Source: an uncultured Schlesneria sp. (GTDB taxonomy: Bacteria > Planctomycetota > Planctomycetia > Planctomycetales > Planctomycetaceae). From it: a stretch of DNA of 64,000 nucleotides. The stretch is taken from the NCBI GenBank assembly GCA_903858935.1, contig CAIOKO010000003.1, positions 18,181 to 82,180 on the forward strand, given 5' to 3'. Of this stretch, positions 40,296-49,222 are shown one piece after another (position 1 is the first letter of the stretch; each line of letters starts with the position of its first letter). A program made the translations under genes and the position numbers. The notes under the pieces were generated by a model. It had not been told where the DNA came from, searched no databases, and worked only from the letters and a program-made list of their open reading frames with translations.

Positions 40296-40499
40296 ATGCG
40301 TCGCTTTATGACTGGTGGTGACTGGAATGTGCGGCCCAATGACGTCGATTTTCTGCAACCCGTCTTTCGACGTATCTCGATCGCGCTTGCCATTGCGGGA
40401 ATCTTGTGTCTGAGCATGGCTTTTGGCAATGAGCCCGTCGCGAACAAGGATCCGAGTCGCTGTTCCGGGTTCGAATACACGAAAACGCGAACACTTTAG
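40296..40499 (+). CDS. Small hypothetical protein with one hydrophobic segment
   Basis: MRRFMTGGDWNVRPNDVDFLQPVFRRISIALAIAGILCLSMAFGNEPV; ORF only. Confidence 0.35.
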   Translation: MRRFMTGGDWNVRPNDVDFLQPVFRRISIALAIAGILCLSMAFGNEPVANKDPSRCSGFEYTKTRTL

Positions 40500-40511
40500 C
40501 AGGAACTGATT

Positions 40512-40892
40512 ATGCGACGTCGATTTTACTTAGCGCTCATGGCTTTCAGTCTTATTTCCACGATCCCGTCGGCGAATAAAGCGCATGGCTACGGTCCTGG
40601 CGTGCGAATATCAATCGGACCTCGTGGATACAACAACGGATACGGCCAGGGATCGTACGGCGGATATGGACAGGGAAATCATGCGAACGGTCCGGGGTTT
40701 AGCGGTGGATATGGAAATGGAAATGGAAGCTATGGGTACTCGGGTTATGGAAACGGTCCCTATGGATACGGCGATACCGAAGCAGGCTATTACGATCGAT
40801 CTGGGGCCTACGGATATTACGGACCGGCTTATTCACCTGTTTTTAGCCCATACGGATTCGGAATTTATAGCTCGTTCACGAACGGTTGGTAA
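40512..40892 (+). CDS. Exported Gly/Tyr-rich low-complexity protein
   Basis: MRRRFYLALMAFSLISTIPSANKAHG signal, then GYGQGSYGGYGQGN...GYSGYGNGPYGYG; AGGAACTG before ATG. Confidence 0.6.
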   Translation: MRRRFYLALMAFSLISTIPSANKAHGYGPGVRISIGPRGYNNGYGQGSYGGYGQGNHANGPGFSGGYGNGNGSYGYSGYGNGPYGYGDTEAGYYDRSGAYGYYGPAYSPVFSPYGFGIYSSFTNGW

Positions 40893-40949
40893 CGACTTAC
40901 AAAATGTTGAACGAGTGCGTAATCGAGGCAGATAATCCGGAATACCAAG

Positions 40950-41342
40950 ATGGACCGTCCAAACTTTATTATTGCACAGCGAATTGCTCAGGCAGCCAGC
41001 ACCTTGGAACAGCAACGAACTGGCCGCTTGCCGGGTTCGGTGACAGTCGTTTTGAGTGATGACTTTCTGGTTGTCACTCTCCATGAGAACATGACACTTG
41101 CCGAGAAGGCGTTGTCGAGGACGCAAGCGGGAGCGGCTCAAGTCCAGCATTTTCACAAAGAACTTTTTTCCAACTCGTCTGACCCGCTTCGGTTGGAAAT
41201 CAATCGAATTTCCGGACGGCTGGTGCGGGAAGCGGCAACGGAAATCGAGCCGAAATCTGGGTCAGTTGTCCATGCTTTTACGACCGGCACGATGGTGCAA
41301 GTGTTTTTGCTCACTGACGACGCTCCATCAAAAGAGGCGTGA
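40950..41342 (+). CDS. DUF2294-like protein (paralogue of 39471-39851)
   Basis: IAQRIAQAASTLEQQRTGRLPGSVTVVLSDDFLVVTLHENMTLAEKALSRTQAGAAQVQHFHKELF... Confidence 0.65.
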   Translation: MDRPNFIIAQRIAQAASTLEQQRTGRLPGSVTVVLSDDFLVVTLHENMTLAEKALSRTQAGAAQVQHFHKELFSNSSDPLRLEINRISGRLVREAATEIEPKSGSVVHAFTTGTMVQVFLLTDDAPSKEA

Positions 41343-41368
41343 TTAATGATGAAAAAAAGGACCCTGAT

Positions 41369-42475
41369 ATGAATCGAAAACGAATCGCACTTTGTGGAGC
41401 CGCGCTCTTTTTAGCGGGACTCGGTCAAATTGTTGCCGGGGACGATACGCCTCTGTCCGGTATCAGGCGGAATGTGACCGCAGCCGAAAAGGGGAGCGGC
41501 AAGCCCGCGACTGTGGCGGATTCAAAGCCGAACGAAAAAGAAGATCAGAAATCGATTGCCAAGGGACTCGAGTCGAAGTCGGCTGACGAAGCCGAATCTG
41601 CGAAGCGTACTCCTGACGAAGTGGCGATCCGGTTGACGGGCGAAACCTACGTCAAAGCGTTTTGCGATGCTGACGCCAAGTCGGTTGCCGCTCACTTTAC
41701 ATCAGACGCGGAATATATTGATGAAGATGGAACTGTCTATCAGGGGCGCGAGGCAATCACAGACGCGATGACGGCGTTGTTCAAGCAAAACAACGATTGC
41801 CAGATCGAAATTAACATCGACAGCATCCGGTTCATCAGCCCTGAGGTGGCGATTGAGGATGGAACAACCACTTTCACGACGTCAGGCGATGACGAAATCG
41901 ACATTGTTCTCAGCGGATACACGGCAATTCATGTGAAATCGAATGGGAAATGGCTGACCGCCAGTGTCCGTGAACATACCCCGAGGAATCGGAGGCAGCA
42001 TCGAACGAAACTTCAGCAACTCAGCTGGTTGCAGGGAGACTGGGTCGATGAAGGGGATGATACGCTGGTGTTTTTCTCATGCAAAACCGCTGATGGCGGT
42101 AACTTTCTGCTTCGTGAATTCAAAATTCACATTGCAGGACAGGAAGCCATGAGTGGGACGCAGAGAATTGGCTGGGACCCACTGACGGGTAAGCTGAAGT
42201 CCTGGGTGTTCGATTCAGAAGGCGGCTATAGCGAAGGCTTCTGGCATCGTGACGACGAGCGTTGGATCTTGAAGTCTTATGGTGTCACAGCGGACGGCGA
42301 GCCGGCTTCGAGCACCACGATCTACACGCTGGTCAATGACGACACCATGACCTGGCAATCGGTAGATCATGAAATCGGCGGAGTCGAACTTCCTGACAGC
42401 GATCCAGTGACCATCGTTCGCCGGGCACCCGCTCCATTGACGGCCGATGACACGCTCACTTTGAAGTCGGAATGA
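41369..42475 (+). CDS. Exported SnoaL-like/DUF4440 (SgcJ/EcaC-type) protein
   Basis: MNRKRIALCGAALFLAGLGQIVAG signal; KAFCDADAKSVAAHFTSDAEYIDEDGTVYQGREAITDAMTALFKQN. Confidence 0.75.
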   Translation: MNRKRIALCGAALFLAGLGQIVAGDDTPLSGIRRNVTAAEKGSGKPATVADSKPNEKEDQKSIAKGLESKSADEAESAKRTPDEVAIRLTGETYVKAFCDADAKSVAAHFTSDAEYIDEDGTVYQGREAITDAMTALFKQNNDCQIEINIDSIRFISPEVAIEDGTTTFTTSGDDEIDIVLSGYTAIHVKSNGKWLTASVREHTPRNRRQHRTKLQQLSWLQGDWVDEGDDTLVFFSCKTADGGNFLLREFKIHIAGQEAMSGTQRIGWDPLTGKLKSWVFDSEGGYSEGFWHRDDERWILKSYGVTADGEPASSTTIYTLVNDDTMTWQSVDHEIGGVELPDSDPVTIVRRAPAPLTADDTLTLKSE

Positions 42476-42533
42476 TCTGTTCGCTCGACCCCGCCGCACA
42501 AAATATTGCAATCAATCATTGGAGATCCAGGTT

Positions 42534-44303
42534 ATGAAACGCAGCTTATGGAAAACGTTAATTGTCTGCAGTCTTGCAGCCGCCCTCAGTTCATCTGATT
42601 TGCTCGCTCGTGGAGGTGGCGGTGGCGGCGGACACGGTGGCGGTGGCGGTGGAGGCCACGCGGGTGGTGGTGGTGGTGGTCATCCTGGTGGAGGTGGCGG
42701 CGGAGGTGGTCATCCTGGAGGTGGCGGCTTTAGCGGAGGTGGCGGTGGACGGCCAAGTGGTGGTCCTGGCGGCGGCGGAGGGGGGGCAGTGCACGGTGCT
42801 TCTGCTGGAATGCGAGCTTCTCCAGGTGGCGGAAACGCCGGTGGACTACGTTCGGCGGGTGCGGCTCGCTCGCCATCGTTCAGTCAACCTCATAGTTCGG
42901 GTCAACTTCGCTCATCGCAGGGAGCTGGCCATATTGGATCGGCTGGACACAATGGATCAGCGGGACAAATTCGATCGGGTGGTGCGCAAGGTGCTACGGG
43001 GGCTCGAGCGAACGCGGGTATTGGCAACCAATCACGAAATGTGAATACCGTCAATCATCAGACGTTTAACAACATCAACAATAATTCCAACGTCAATAAT
43101 CACTCGCTTTATCACGGGAACTGGAACGGAAATTACGCTGGTCGTGGAGGGTACGGTGGTTACCGCGGCTATGGAGGCTACGGTGGGTATGGTGGTTTTG
43201 GCGGAGGTTTGGGGACCGGTCTGGGTTTGGGGCTGGGTTTAGGCCTTGGATACGGATTGCTGGGGGGATATGGAGGATATGGTTGGGGCGGAGGCAACGG
43301 TGGCTACGGATTGGGTTATGGTGGCTATGGAATGGGTTACGGCGGTTACGGTAGCTACATGGGCTACAACAGCGGATATGTCGGCTATAGTAATCCCTAT
43401 TACAACAACAGTTACGGTTCGTATGGCAACTACAGTTACTCGCAACCGATACCCGTGGCAAATCCCGCTGTGGTCGTTTCTGGCAGTGTGTCGTCTTGCG
43501 ATCAGAGTTTGGACAGCGCGGCTGAAGCGTTCAAGCAGAATAATTACGATGCGGCTCTCGACACGATCAATAAAGGGATCGTTCAGTGTCCCACAGACGC
43601 CGTGCTGCATGAGTTTCGCGCTTTAGTTCTGTTTGCAAAAGGGGATTATCAGCAGGCTGCCGCGACGATTCACTCGGTTTTAGCCGTCGGGTCTGGATGG
43701 AACTGGACCACGTTGAGTGGCCTTTACAGCGGCGTGCCGGTTTATACCGGTCAACTTCGAGCGCTCGAAGCATTCAGCCGTGCGAATCCACAGGATGCCG
43801 CAGCACATTTCCTGCTGGCCTATCACTACATGGTTGACGGTTACCCCGAAGCTGCTTCGAGGCAGTTGAAACAGGTCCCTAATGATCGTGTTGCTGCAGA
43901 TGTTTTGGCTCTGATTTCGAAACCGGCACCGGGACAATCGGCTGCAATCGCTGATCAACCGTTGCCGCAACCCCCTCTCGACGGAGCGCCGACCGCTACA
44001 GCGGCCGCAGTGATACCGATCGATGCTTCAATGATTCCAGGAACCTGGAAGGCGGCTCGTGACGACGGATCACAATTTGAACTGACGTTGTCAAAAGACT
44101 CGACCTTCAATTGGAAGTTCAGTTTGAAGGGAAAAGTTGAAGAATTCGGCGGCAAGTATAAGTTCGAAAACAACGCCCTGGCCCTCGAGCGAAAAGATGG
44201 CGGGATATTAATCGCTGGTCTGGTCGCGGACGGGACGCAGAAATTCAACTTTAAATTATTGGGTGCTCCCAAAGAGGACCCCGGTCTCGATTTCAGCAAA
44301 TGA
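42534..44303 (+). CDS. Exported Gly-rich protein with C-terminal TPR-like region
   Basis: Signal peptide; poly-Gly/His and GYGGYG tracts; then AAEAFKQNNYDAALDTINKGIVQCPTDAVLHEFRALVLFAKGDYQQAA. Confidence 0.75.
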   Translation: MKRSLWKTLIVCSLAAALSSSDLLARGGGGGGGHGGGGGGGHAGGGGGGHPGGGGGGGGHPGGGGFSGGGGGRPSGGPGGGGGGAVHGASAGMRASPGGGNAGGLRSAGAARSPSFSQPHSSGQLRSSQGAGHIGSAGHNGSAGQIRSGGAQGATGARANAGIGNQSRNVNTVNHQTFNNINNNSNVNNHSLYHGNWNGNYAGRGGYGGYRGYGGYGGYGGFGGGLGTGLGLGLGLGLGYGLLGGYGGYGWGGGNGGYGLGYGGYGMGYGGYGSYMGYNSGYVGYSNPYYNNSYGSYGNYSYSQPIPVANPAVVVSGSVSSCDQSLDSAAEAFKQNNYDAALDTINKGIVQCPTDAVLHEFRALVLFAKGDYQQAAATIHSVLAVGSGWNWTTLSGLYSGVPVYTGQLRALEAFSRANPQDAAAHFLLAYHYMVDGYPEAASRQLKQVPNDRVAADVLALISKPAPGQSAAIADQPLPQPPLDGAPTATAAAVIPIDASMIPGTWKAARDDGSQFELTLSKDSTFNWKFSLKGKVEEFGGKYKFENNALALERKDGGILIAGLVADGTQKFNFKLLGAPKEDPGLDFSK

Positions 44304-44350
44304 AGTCTGTCTGACAACAAGTACGTATTTTCTTCGAAGGAGCATGAATC

Positions 44351-44689
44351 ATGAAGTTCGTCATGAATTGGGACCAAATCAAGAGCGGCTGGAATCGGAT
44401 TACGAATCAAGTTCAAGGTAACTGGCGCAAGTTGACCGACGATGAGCTGACCATTATCGCGTTAAAGCGGGATCAATTGATCAGTTTCCTTCAAGAGAGC
44501 TATGGCTACGAAAAGGAACAGGCCGAACGTGAACTCGATCAGCTCACCCAGGGGCGCGCTTCTCATGCCGCCGCAACGAAGAGTGCTCAACGATCAACCA
44601 TGACACCTTCGGCCACAAGCTGGGCTTTTCCGCATAACGAGTCGTCGGTCAGTTTTGCCAGTCGGGTGACGGAAACGCGAATTTTTTAG
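44351..44689 (+). CDS. CsbD family protein with C-terminal extension
   Basis: MNWDQIKSGWNRITNQVQGNWRKLTDDELTIIALKRDQLISFLQESYGYEKEQAERELDQL. Confidence 0.82.
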   Translation: MKFVMNWDQIKSGWNRITNQVQGNWRKLTDDELTIIALKRDQLISFLQESYGYEKEQAERELDQLTQGRASHAAATKSAQRSTMTPSATSWAFPHNESSVSFASRVTETRIF

Positions 44690-44699
44690 GAAGTAAGAA

Positions 44700-45200
44700 A
44701 TGCAAGATACGACACACGTCCGTCACGACCGCCAGGAGGTCACACGAGACGAGTTGGTGGAGTTCCTGAACGAGGACCTTGCCGGTGAATACCAGGCAAT
44801 CATTTCCTACGTGATCTACTCGCAGGTCATTAAAGGGGCACAGTTCATGAACATTGCGGCGGAACTGGAACTGCACGCGGCGGAAGAACTTTCACACGCC
44901 CTGATCATCGCTGGTCAGATCGACTACCTGGGTGGTATGCCGTCGGCGGTACCCAAGCCGGTAAAAACCTCAGCCAATGCCGAAGAAATGCTGAGGTTCG
45001 ATCTTGAGAACGAAAACACGACGATCGCACGCTATCGGCAACGCGTCCGTCAGTGCGAGGCGCTGGGTGAGTATGCCGTCGCCGAGCAAATTCGAAATAT
45101 CCTGGTTCAAGAGCAAGATCACCAGATTGCGCTGGCAACGGCGCTCGGTCTGCCGGTTCCGAATGTGACAGAGCTCCAGAATTCCGCCGCCGTTTACTGA
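44700..45200 (+). CDS. Ferritin-like / bacterioferritin-like protein
   Basis: LVEFLNEDLAGEYQAIISYVIYSQVIKG...AAELELHAAEELSHALIIAGQIDYLGGMP...LVQEQDHQIALATALG. Confidence 0.85.
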   Translation: MQDTTHVRHDRQEVTRDELVEFLNEDLAGEYQAIISYVIYSQVIKGAQFMNIAAELELHAAEELSHALIIAGQIDYLGGMPSAVPKPVKTSANAEEMLRFDLENENTTIARYRQRVRQCEALGEYAVAEQIRNILVQEQDHQIALATALGLPVPNVTELQNSAAVY

Positions 45201-45290
45201 GTGACTAAAAGAATCTTCCTCAGGTTTTGGGCCTGCTTCTTGTGGAAGCCAGCGTCACGGACCCTCACGTCTTAATGAAAGTCATTTGCA

Positions 45291-45479
45291 ATGAAACGCA
45301 TGATTACAGCAATTCTGATCGCAGGATTAACGTCGGTCAGCTTGATTGGGTGTACCGAGACAAAAAAGTCGTCGGCCAAACAAGAAACGAAAATCACGAC
45401 GCCAGGTGGCTCGACGACGATTACGACTGAAAAGGACGTGAAGACGACCGGGGACAAACCCCCATCCACGACTCCTTGA
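45291..45479 (+). CDS. Small lipoprotein
   Basis: MKRMITAILIAGLTSVSLIGCTETKKSS (lipobox LIGC). Confidence 0.65.
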   Translation: MKRMITAILIAGLTSVSLIGCTETKKSSAKQETKITTPGGSTTITTEKDVKTTGDKPPSTTP

Positions 45480-45502
45480 AAATCAAAGCAACTTGCAAAC
45501 GC

Positions 45503-45982
45503 ATGTCGCGTTCGCCGGTTGAACACTTCAAATCTCTCAACAGAATGAATTTCAGAATGTCGAATGCAACAATGATGTCGGGCCCGGAAAAGAAAGAATG
45601 GGATCAGGCCGTGGGTAAAGCCAAAGAGGCCGCTACTTCCGCAGGAGAAGTGGCTTGCCACGCGACATCGGCCGTCGGTGCCATGGCCAGTCGCGCGGTG
45701 TGCGACATTGGCAAAGAGGCAGATCAGCTCACCGCCAATGCCGGGACCTGTATCGAGGGGCTTGGTGACAGGCTCAGTAAGAACGCTCCCCATTCTGGTA
45801 TTCTTGGAAACACATCCCAGGCAGTTGCCGGGGCGGTCAAGGAGAGTGGCGAATACCTGCAGGGAGCCAAGCTGAGCGGAATGACCGAAGACGTGGCTCA
45901 CCTGGTTCGTCGGAATCCGATCCCCGCCGTACTGATTGCGATCGGTTTAGGTTGGTTCATCGCTCGCAATCTGAAAACTTGA
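45503..45982 (+). CDS. DUF883/YqjD-like membrane-anchored protein
   Basis: Ala-rich helical body with C-terminal single TM VRRNPIPAVLIAIGLGWFIARNLKT, like the DUF883 tail anchor; followed by a YqjE-like gene. Confidence 0.55.
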   Translation: MSRSPVEHFKSLNRMNFRMSNATMMSGPEKKEWDQAVGKAKEAATSAGEVACHATSAVGAMASRAVCDIGKEADQLTANAGTCIEGLGDRLSKNAPHSGILGNTSQAVAGAVKESGEYLQGAKLSGMTEDVAHLVRRNPIPAVLIAIGLGWFIARNLKT

Positions 45983-46073
45983 GGATGTTCTACACAGGCG
46001 ACAGGGAATGGAGAGGTCCGTGTGAGCGGAAACTTCTTCCGTGATCTGCTGTTGAAATTTAGGGACGAAAGCC

Positions 46074-46487
46074 ATGCCGACTGTCGTCGAAGACCCCGCA
46101 GAAGTATCCACCGTTTCATTGGTGGGTGGTATCCTTGTCGATCTTCGGCAACTCGTCGAACAGCAATTGCAATTGACGCGACGAGAGATCGAAGGGGAAC
46201 TTCGCCGGCAATCGACAGCGGCCATGATTGTTGTCCTCGGATTGGCGGTTCTCTTTCTCGCGGCACTCATGCTCAGTCTGGCCTCGGCTCAATTACTGCA
46301 CTGGATGATATCTCCGGCCGGAACCGATCCTGCGGGGATGCCGATGTGGGTTTGTCAGGCCCTTGTGAGCACGGTGCTGATCGTTATCGGCGGAATCCTG
46401 GCCTGTTATGGCCATTTCAAGTTCAGATCGGTTCATCCACTTCAGGACCAGGCCACGAGGAACTTGCAGGAACACAAACATGGATGA
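46074..46487 (+). CDS. Phage-holin superfamily III-like (PF07332; YqjE-like) membrane protein
   Basis: LVGGILVDLRQLVEQQLQLTRREIEGELRRQSTAAMIVVLGLAVLFLAALMLSLASAQLL ... LVSTVLIVIGGILACYGHFKF. Confidence 0.7.
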   Translation: MPTVVEDPAEVSTVSLVGGILVDLRQLVEQQLQLTRREIEGELRRQSTAAMIVVLGLAVLFLAALMLSLASAQLLHWMISPAGTDPAGMPMWVCQALVSTVLIVIGGILACYGHFKFRSVHPLQDQATRNLQEHKHG

Positions 46488-47157
46488 CACACCTGAAACA
46501 ATCCGGCAGCAGATGGAAGAGACCAGGTTACAGCTCAATGAAAAGCTGGAAACTCTGGAACTTCAAGTGACAGAAACCATGCAGTCCACAGGGACCGCCC
46601 TGAACGCCACGGTCGAGGCGGTCCAGGAGACCGTTGAGTCCGTGTCTGACGCGGTTCAAGATGCGGTCCATTCGGTCGGCAACGCATTCGATCTCGGGCT
46701 TCAGATCGAGCGACATCCACTGATCGTCCTGGGCGGAGCGGTCGTTCTGGGTTATCTTGCCTCAGATTTCTTTGCAGAGACTGCGAAGAAGTCAGAGTCA
46801 TTGCGAGAGCCCCTGCCCGCTCTTTCTTCATTTTCAAACAGCGAAATTGGAAGTACTGAAGCACCTGCTTCCCGTAATGTGGCCACAGTGGCCACAGCCT
46901 ATGAATCGGGGCGAGCAACGTCCACCTGGAATCAACTGAGAGATGTTGCGCTCGGAGTACTGATCGGTGTGGTCCAGGACATCACCATTCGTTCCGTGCC
47001 GAGAATCGTCGACTACCTGACTGGCGACAATGGTGGAGCTGGCCCGATCAAGATCGACGAACAAACCATGTTCTCGGACGGTGCGAAGTCCTTTGACGAT
47101 GGCCATCAATTTCGAATTGCCTCTTCCGGCAGTGCACGCATCCGAAAACCGTTCTAA
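46480..47157 (+). CDS. DUF3618-like protein
   Basis: MDDTPETIRQQMEETRLQLNEKLETLELQVTETMQ... with TM LIVLGGAVVLGYLASDFF; ATG overlaps the previous stop (ATGGATGA). Confidence 0.7.
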   Translation: MDDTPETIRQQMEETRLQLNEKLETLELQVTETMQSTGTALNATVEAVQETVESVSDAVQDAVHSVGNAFDLGLQIERHPLIVLGGAVVLGYLASDFFAETAKKSESLREPLPALSSFSNSEIGSTEAPASRNVATVATAYESGRATSTWNQLRDVALGVLIGVVQDITIRSVPRIVDYLTGDNGGAGPIKIDEQTMFSDGAKSFDDGHQFRIASSGSARIRKPF

Positions 47158-47172
47158 CAGAAAGTCTCGACG

Positions 47173-47358
47173 ATGAAACCTTATTCGATGCAGGACAAGT
47201 CGAACGAATGGACCGAAAAGGTTCAGCTGAATCGGAACGACTTCAGCGAACGTGAATTAACTGTAATCAGTTGGAAGAGCAACCGAGTTTTGATCCCCAT
47301 TCAGACCGGCGACGGGCAAAAGCGCGAGATTAAAGCCATCGATCGGCTTGATCAATAG
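47173..47358 (+). CDS. Small hypothetical protein
   Basis: 61-aa ORF directly following the DUF3618-like gene, same strand. Confidence 0.45.
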   Translation: MKPYSMQDKSNEWTEKVQLNRNDFSERELTVISWKSNRVLIPIQTGDGQKREIKAIDRLDQ

Positions 47359-47471
47359 TTGACGCGGCAGGCTTGTAAGGCCTGGCGCTGATGAAGGTCC
47401 ACGAGATCGATGCCGGGTTCGTAAATCGCGAAGTCGTCTTGATCACAATCTTTCGCAAAAGGTGATGACAA

Positions 47472-48218
47472 ATGAAACGGCTTTTTACAGGTTTTACAAT
47501 GGTCACGCTGGCGGTCCTGAGCGGTTGCTCGCAAGGAACACCAGGGGGACCGGGAACGACTGACACGAACGGCAAAAAGCCCGCCTACGGGCAGGCCGAT
47601 GACACGTTCAATTTGAGCGTCCCCGTGATGTCGTCTTCCCTGCAGCAGGGTTCAATGTCGGAATCGACGATCGGCATTAAAAGGGCCAGGAACTTCGACG
47701 AAGACGTCGCATTGACATTTGCCGACGTCCCTAAGGGGATCACAATTGATCCAGCCAGTCCTGTGATCAAGCATGGCGACACCGATGTGAAGGTCACGTT
47801 CCACGCCGCGAACGAATCGCCAGTCGGCGAGTTCAAGATCAAGATCACAGGACACCCGGCAAAGGGAGGCGACGCCAAAGTCGACTTCAAACTCGATATT
47901 TCCGCGAAAGATACTTTTACGCTGAGCACGCCACGTCTCTCGACATCGCTCAAGCAGGGCGAGACGAAAATGGTCTCGATCAGTATCAGCCGAGACAAGA
48001 CTTTCGATCAGGATGTGGCTTTGTCTTTCGGCGAAATGCCCACCGGCGTGACACTCGAACCAGCCGCTCCGGTGATCAAGCAAGGTGAAGCAAACACCGA
48101 AATCACACTGACAAGTGCAGACGATGCGGCACTGGGAACATTTGCGATCAAGCTGACCGGCCATCCTGCGATCGGTGCCGACGCCTCGAATGAATTGAAG
48201 CTTACCGTCATCAAGTAG
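47472..48218 (+). CDS. Lipoprotein with two tandem Ig-like/beta-sandwich-like repeats
   Basis: LAVLSGCSQG lipobox; repeats FNLSVPVMSSSLQQGSMSESTIGIKRARNFDEDVALTF... and FTLSTPRLSTSLKQGETKMVSISISRDKTFDQDVALSF.... Confidence 0.72.
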   Translation: MKRLFTGFTMVTLAVLSGCSQGTPGGPGTTDTNGKKPAYGQADDTFNLSVPVMSSSLQQGSMSESTIGIKRARNFDEDVALTFADVPKGITIDPASPVIKHGDTDVKVTFHAANESPVGEFKIKITGHPAKGGDAKVDFKLDISAKDTFTLSTPRLSTSLKQGETKMVSISISRDKTFDQDVALSFGEMPTGVTLEPAAPVIKQGEANTEITLTSADDAALGTFAIKLTGHPAIGADASNELKLTVIK

Positions 48219-48248
48219 TGAACTTATATCTTTAAAGGAGACTCGATC

Positions 48249-48464
48249 ATGAATTGGGATCAAATTCAAGGCGACTGGAAGCAAATGACCGGCCAAGTCA
48301 AAGAAAAGTGGGGCAAGCTGACTGACAGTGACCTGACGGTTATTGCGGGAAAGCGAGACCAGCTCGCTGGCCTGCTTCAGCAACGGTACGGCTATGCTAA
48401 AGAGAAGGCCGAAAAGGAACTGGACGACTTTCTCAGCGCGTTAAAGCCTGCCTCAACCAAATAA
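48249..48464 (+). CDS. CsbD family protein
   Basis: MNWDQIQGDWKQMTGQVKEKWGKLTDSDLTVIAGKRDQLAGLLQQRYGYAKEKAEKELDDFL; AAAGGAG SD. Confidence 0.92.
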   Translation: MNWDQIQGDWKQMTGQVKEKWGKLTDSDLTVIAGKRDQLAGLLQQRYGYAKEKAEKELDDFLSALKPASTK

Positions 48465-48779
48465 TGTGAGAATTCGCGGGTTGCTACAGCTCGTTGCCAG
48501 CCCGCTCCCTATGGGGAGTTCGTGGTTCGATGCGTTCAATCGTGGGCGACACGAAACCACACCAGAAGCTGTTGCATCGTGCATTCTGACCAGCGTTCTC
48601 ACCTTACGTGTTTCGATCGCGTGCCGAACGAATGGAGTCTGGATCGATGACTCGATCCAGCAGCACGCAATAAGCCGCGTGGACCAAACGCTCTACCAGC
48701 CCGCAAGGGTTAGTGGAAAGCGGAAACATGTTGCTTCCGTATCAGAGTCCATGCAAATTCGCCTGGAAAGGCACATTTT

Positions 48780-49115
48780 ATGACTACGCATACACCGGAT
48801 CACAACAAGAAGCCCGAAGACAAAAAAGCGGCGATGTCGGCCGAATGCTCCACCAAGCCTGCAGCGTGTGCCAACACACATGAAGGTAAGGTTAGTAGCG
48901 TTGCCGGTAACAAGCTCCATTCGACTTGCGAACAAGGTAAATCACATTCGCACACCGTGGCTCCAGATGCCAAGGTGACTTGTGACGGAGCCACCAGTAA
49001 GACGGAAGATTTGAAGCCAGGTGACAAGATCCGGTTGACGACGAAGCCCGACGACAAGCACACGGCAACCAAGGTCGAATCACTGAAAAAGCATACGGAA
49101 TTCGCAAAGGCCTGA
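48780..49115 (+). CDS. Hypothetical protein with one copy of a repeated small domain
   Basis: THEGKVSSVAGNKLHSTCEQGKSHSHTVAPDAKVTCDGATSKTEDLKPGDKIRLTTKPDDKHTATKVESL. Confidence 0.68.
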   Translation: MTTHTPDHNKKPEDKKAAMSAECSTKPAACANTHEGKVSSVAGNKLHSTCEQGKSHSHTVAPDAKVTCDGATSKTEDLKPGDKIRLTTKPDDKHTATKVESLKKHTEFAKA

Positions 49116-49158
49116 TCAGACCAACCGTTAAGCACGGGCTGACTACGACGACAAATTC

Positions 49159-49185
49159 ATGTGCTGGTATTTCGCCAGCACATGA
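49159..49185 (+). terminator. Perfect 10-bp stem hairpin between the two domain-sharing genes (possible terminator/attenuator)
   Basis: CATGTGCTGG tatttcg CCAGCACATG followed by T-rich AGTTGTCTTCCCTTT. Confidence 0.5.
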
Positions 49186-49222
49186 GTTGTCTTCCCTTTC
49201 TCCTTTAACGAAAGCGTTCGAA

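Noticed and set aside
42562-43626. Overlapping ORFs on both strands across the Gly-rich gene (e.g. 42562-43044 +, 43093-43610 -)
   Set aside because: Low-complexity composition of the Gly-rich coding sequence produces long alternative frames; no recognisable protein features.
46022-46570. 182-aa ORF overlapping the YqjE-like gene
   Set aside because: Alternative frame of a better-supported gene; Arg/Ser-rich translation typical of out-of-frame reading.
48466-48783. 105-aa ORF between CsbD and the domain-repeat gene
   Set aside because: No signal, no conserved motif, biased composition; only its end overlaps the next ATG, probably by chance.
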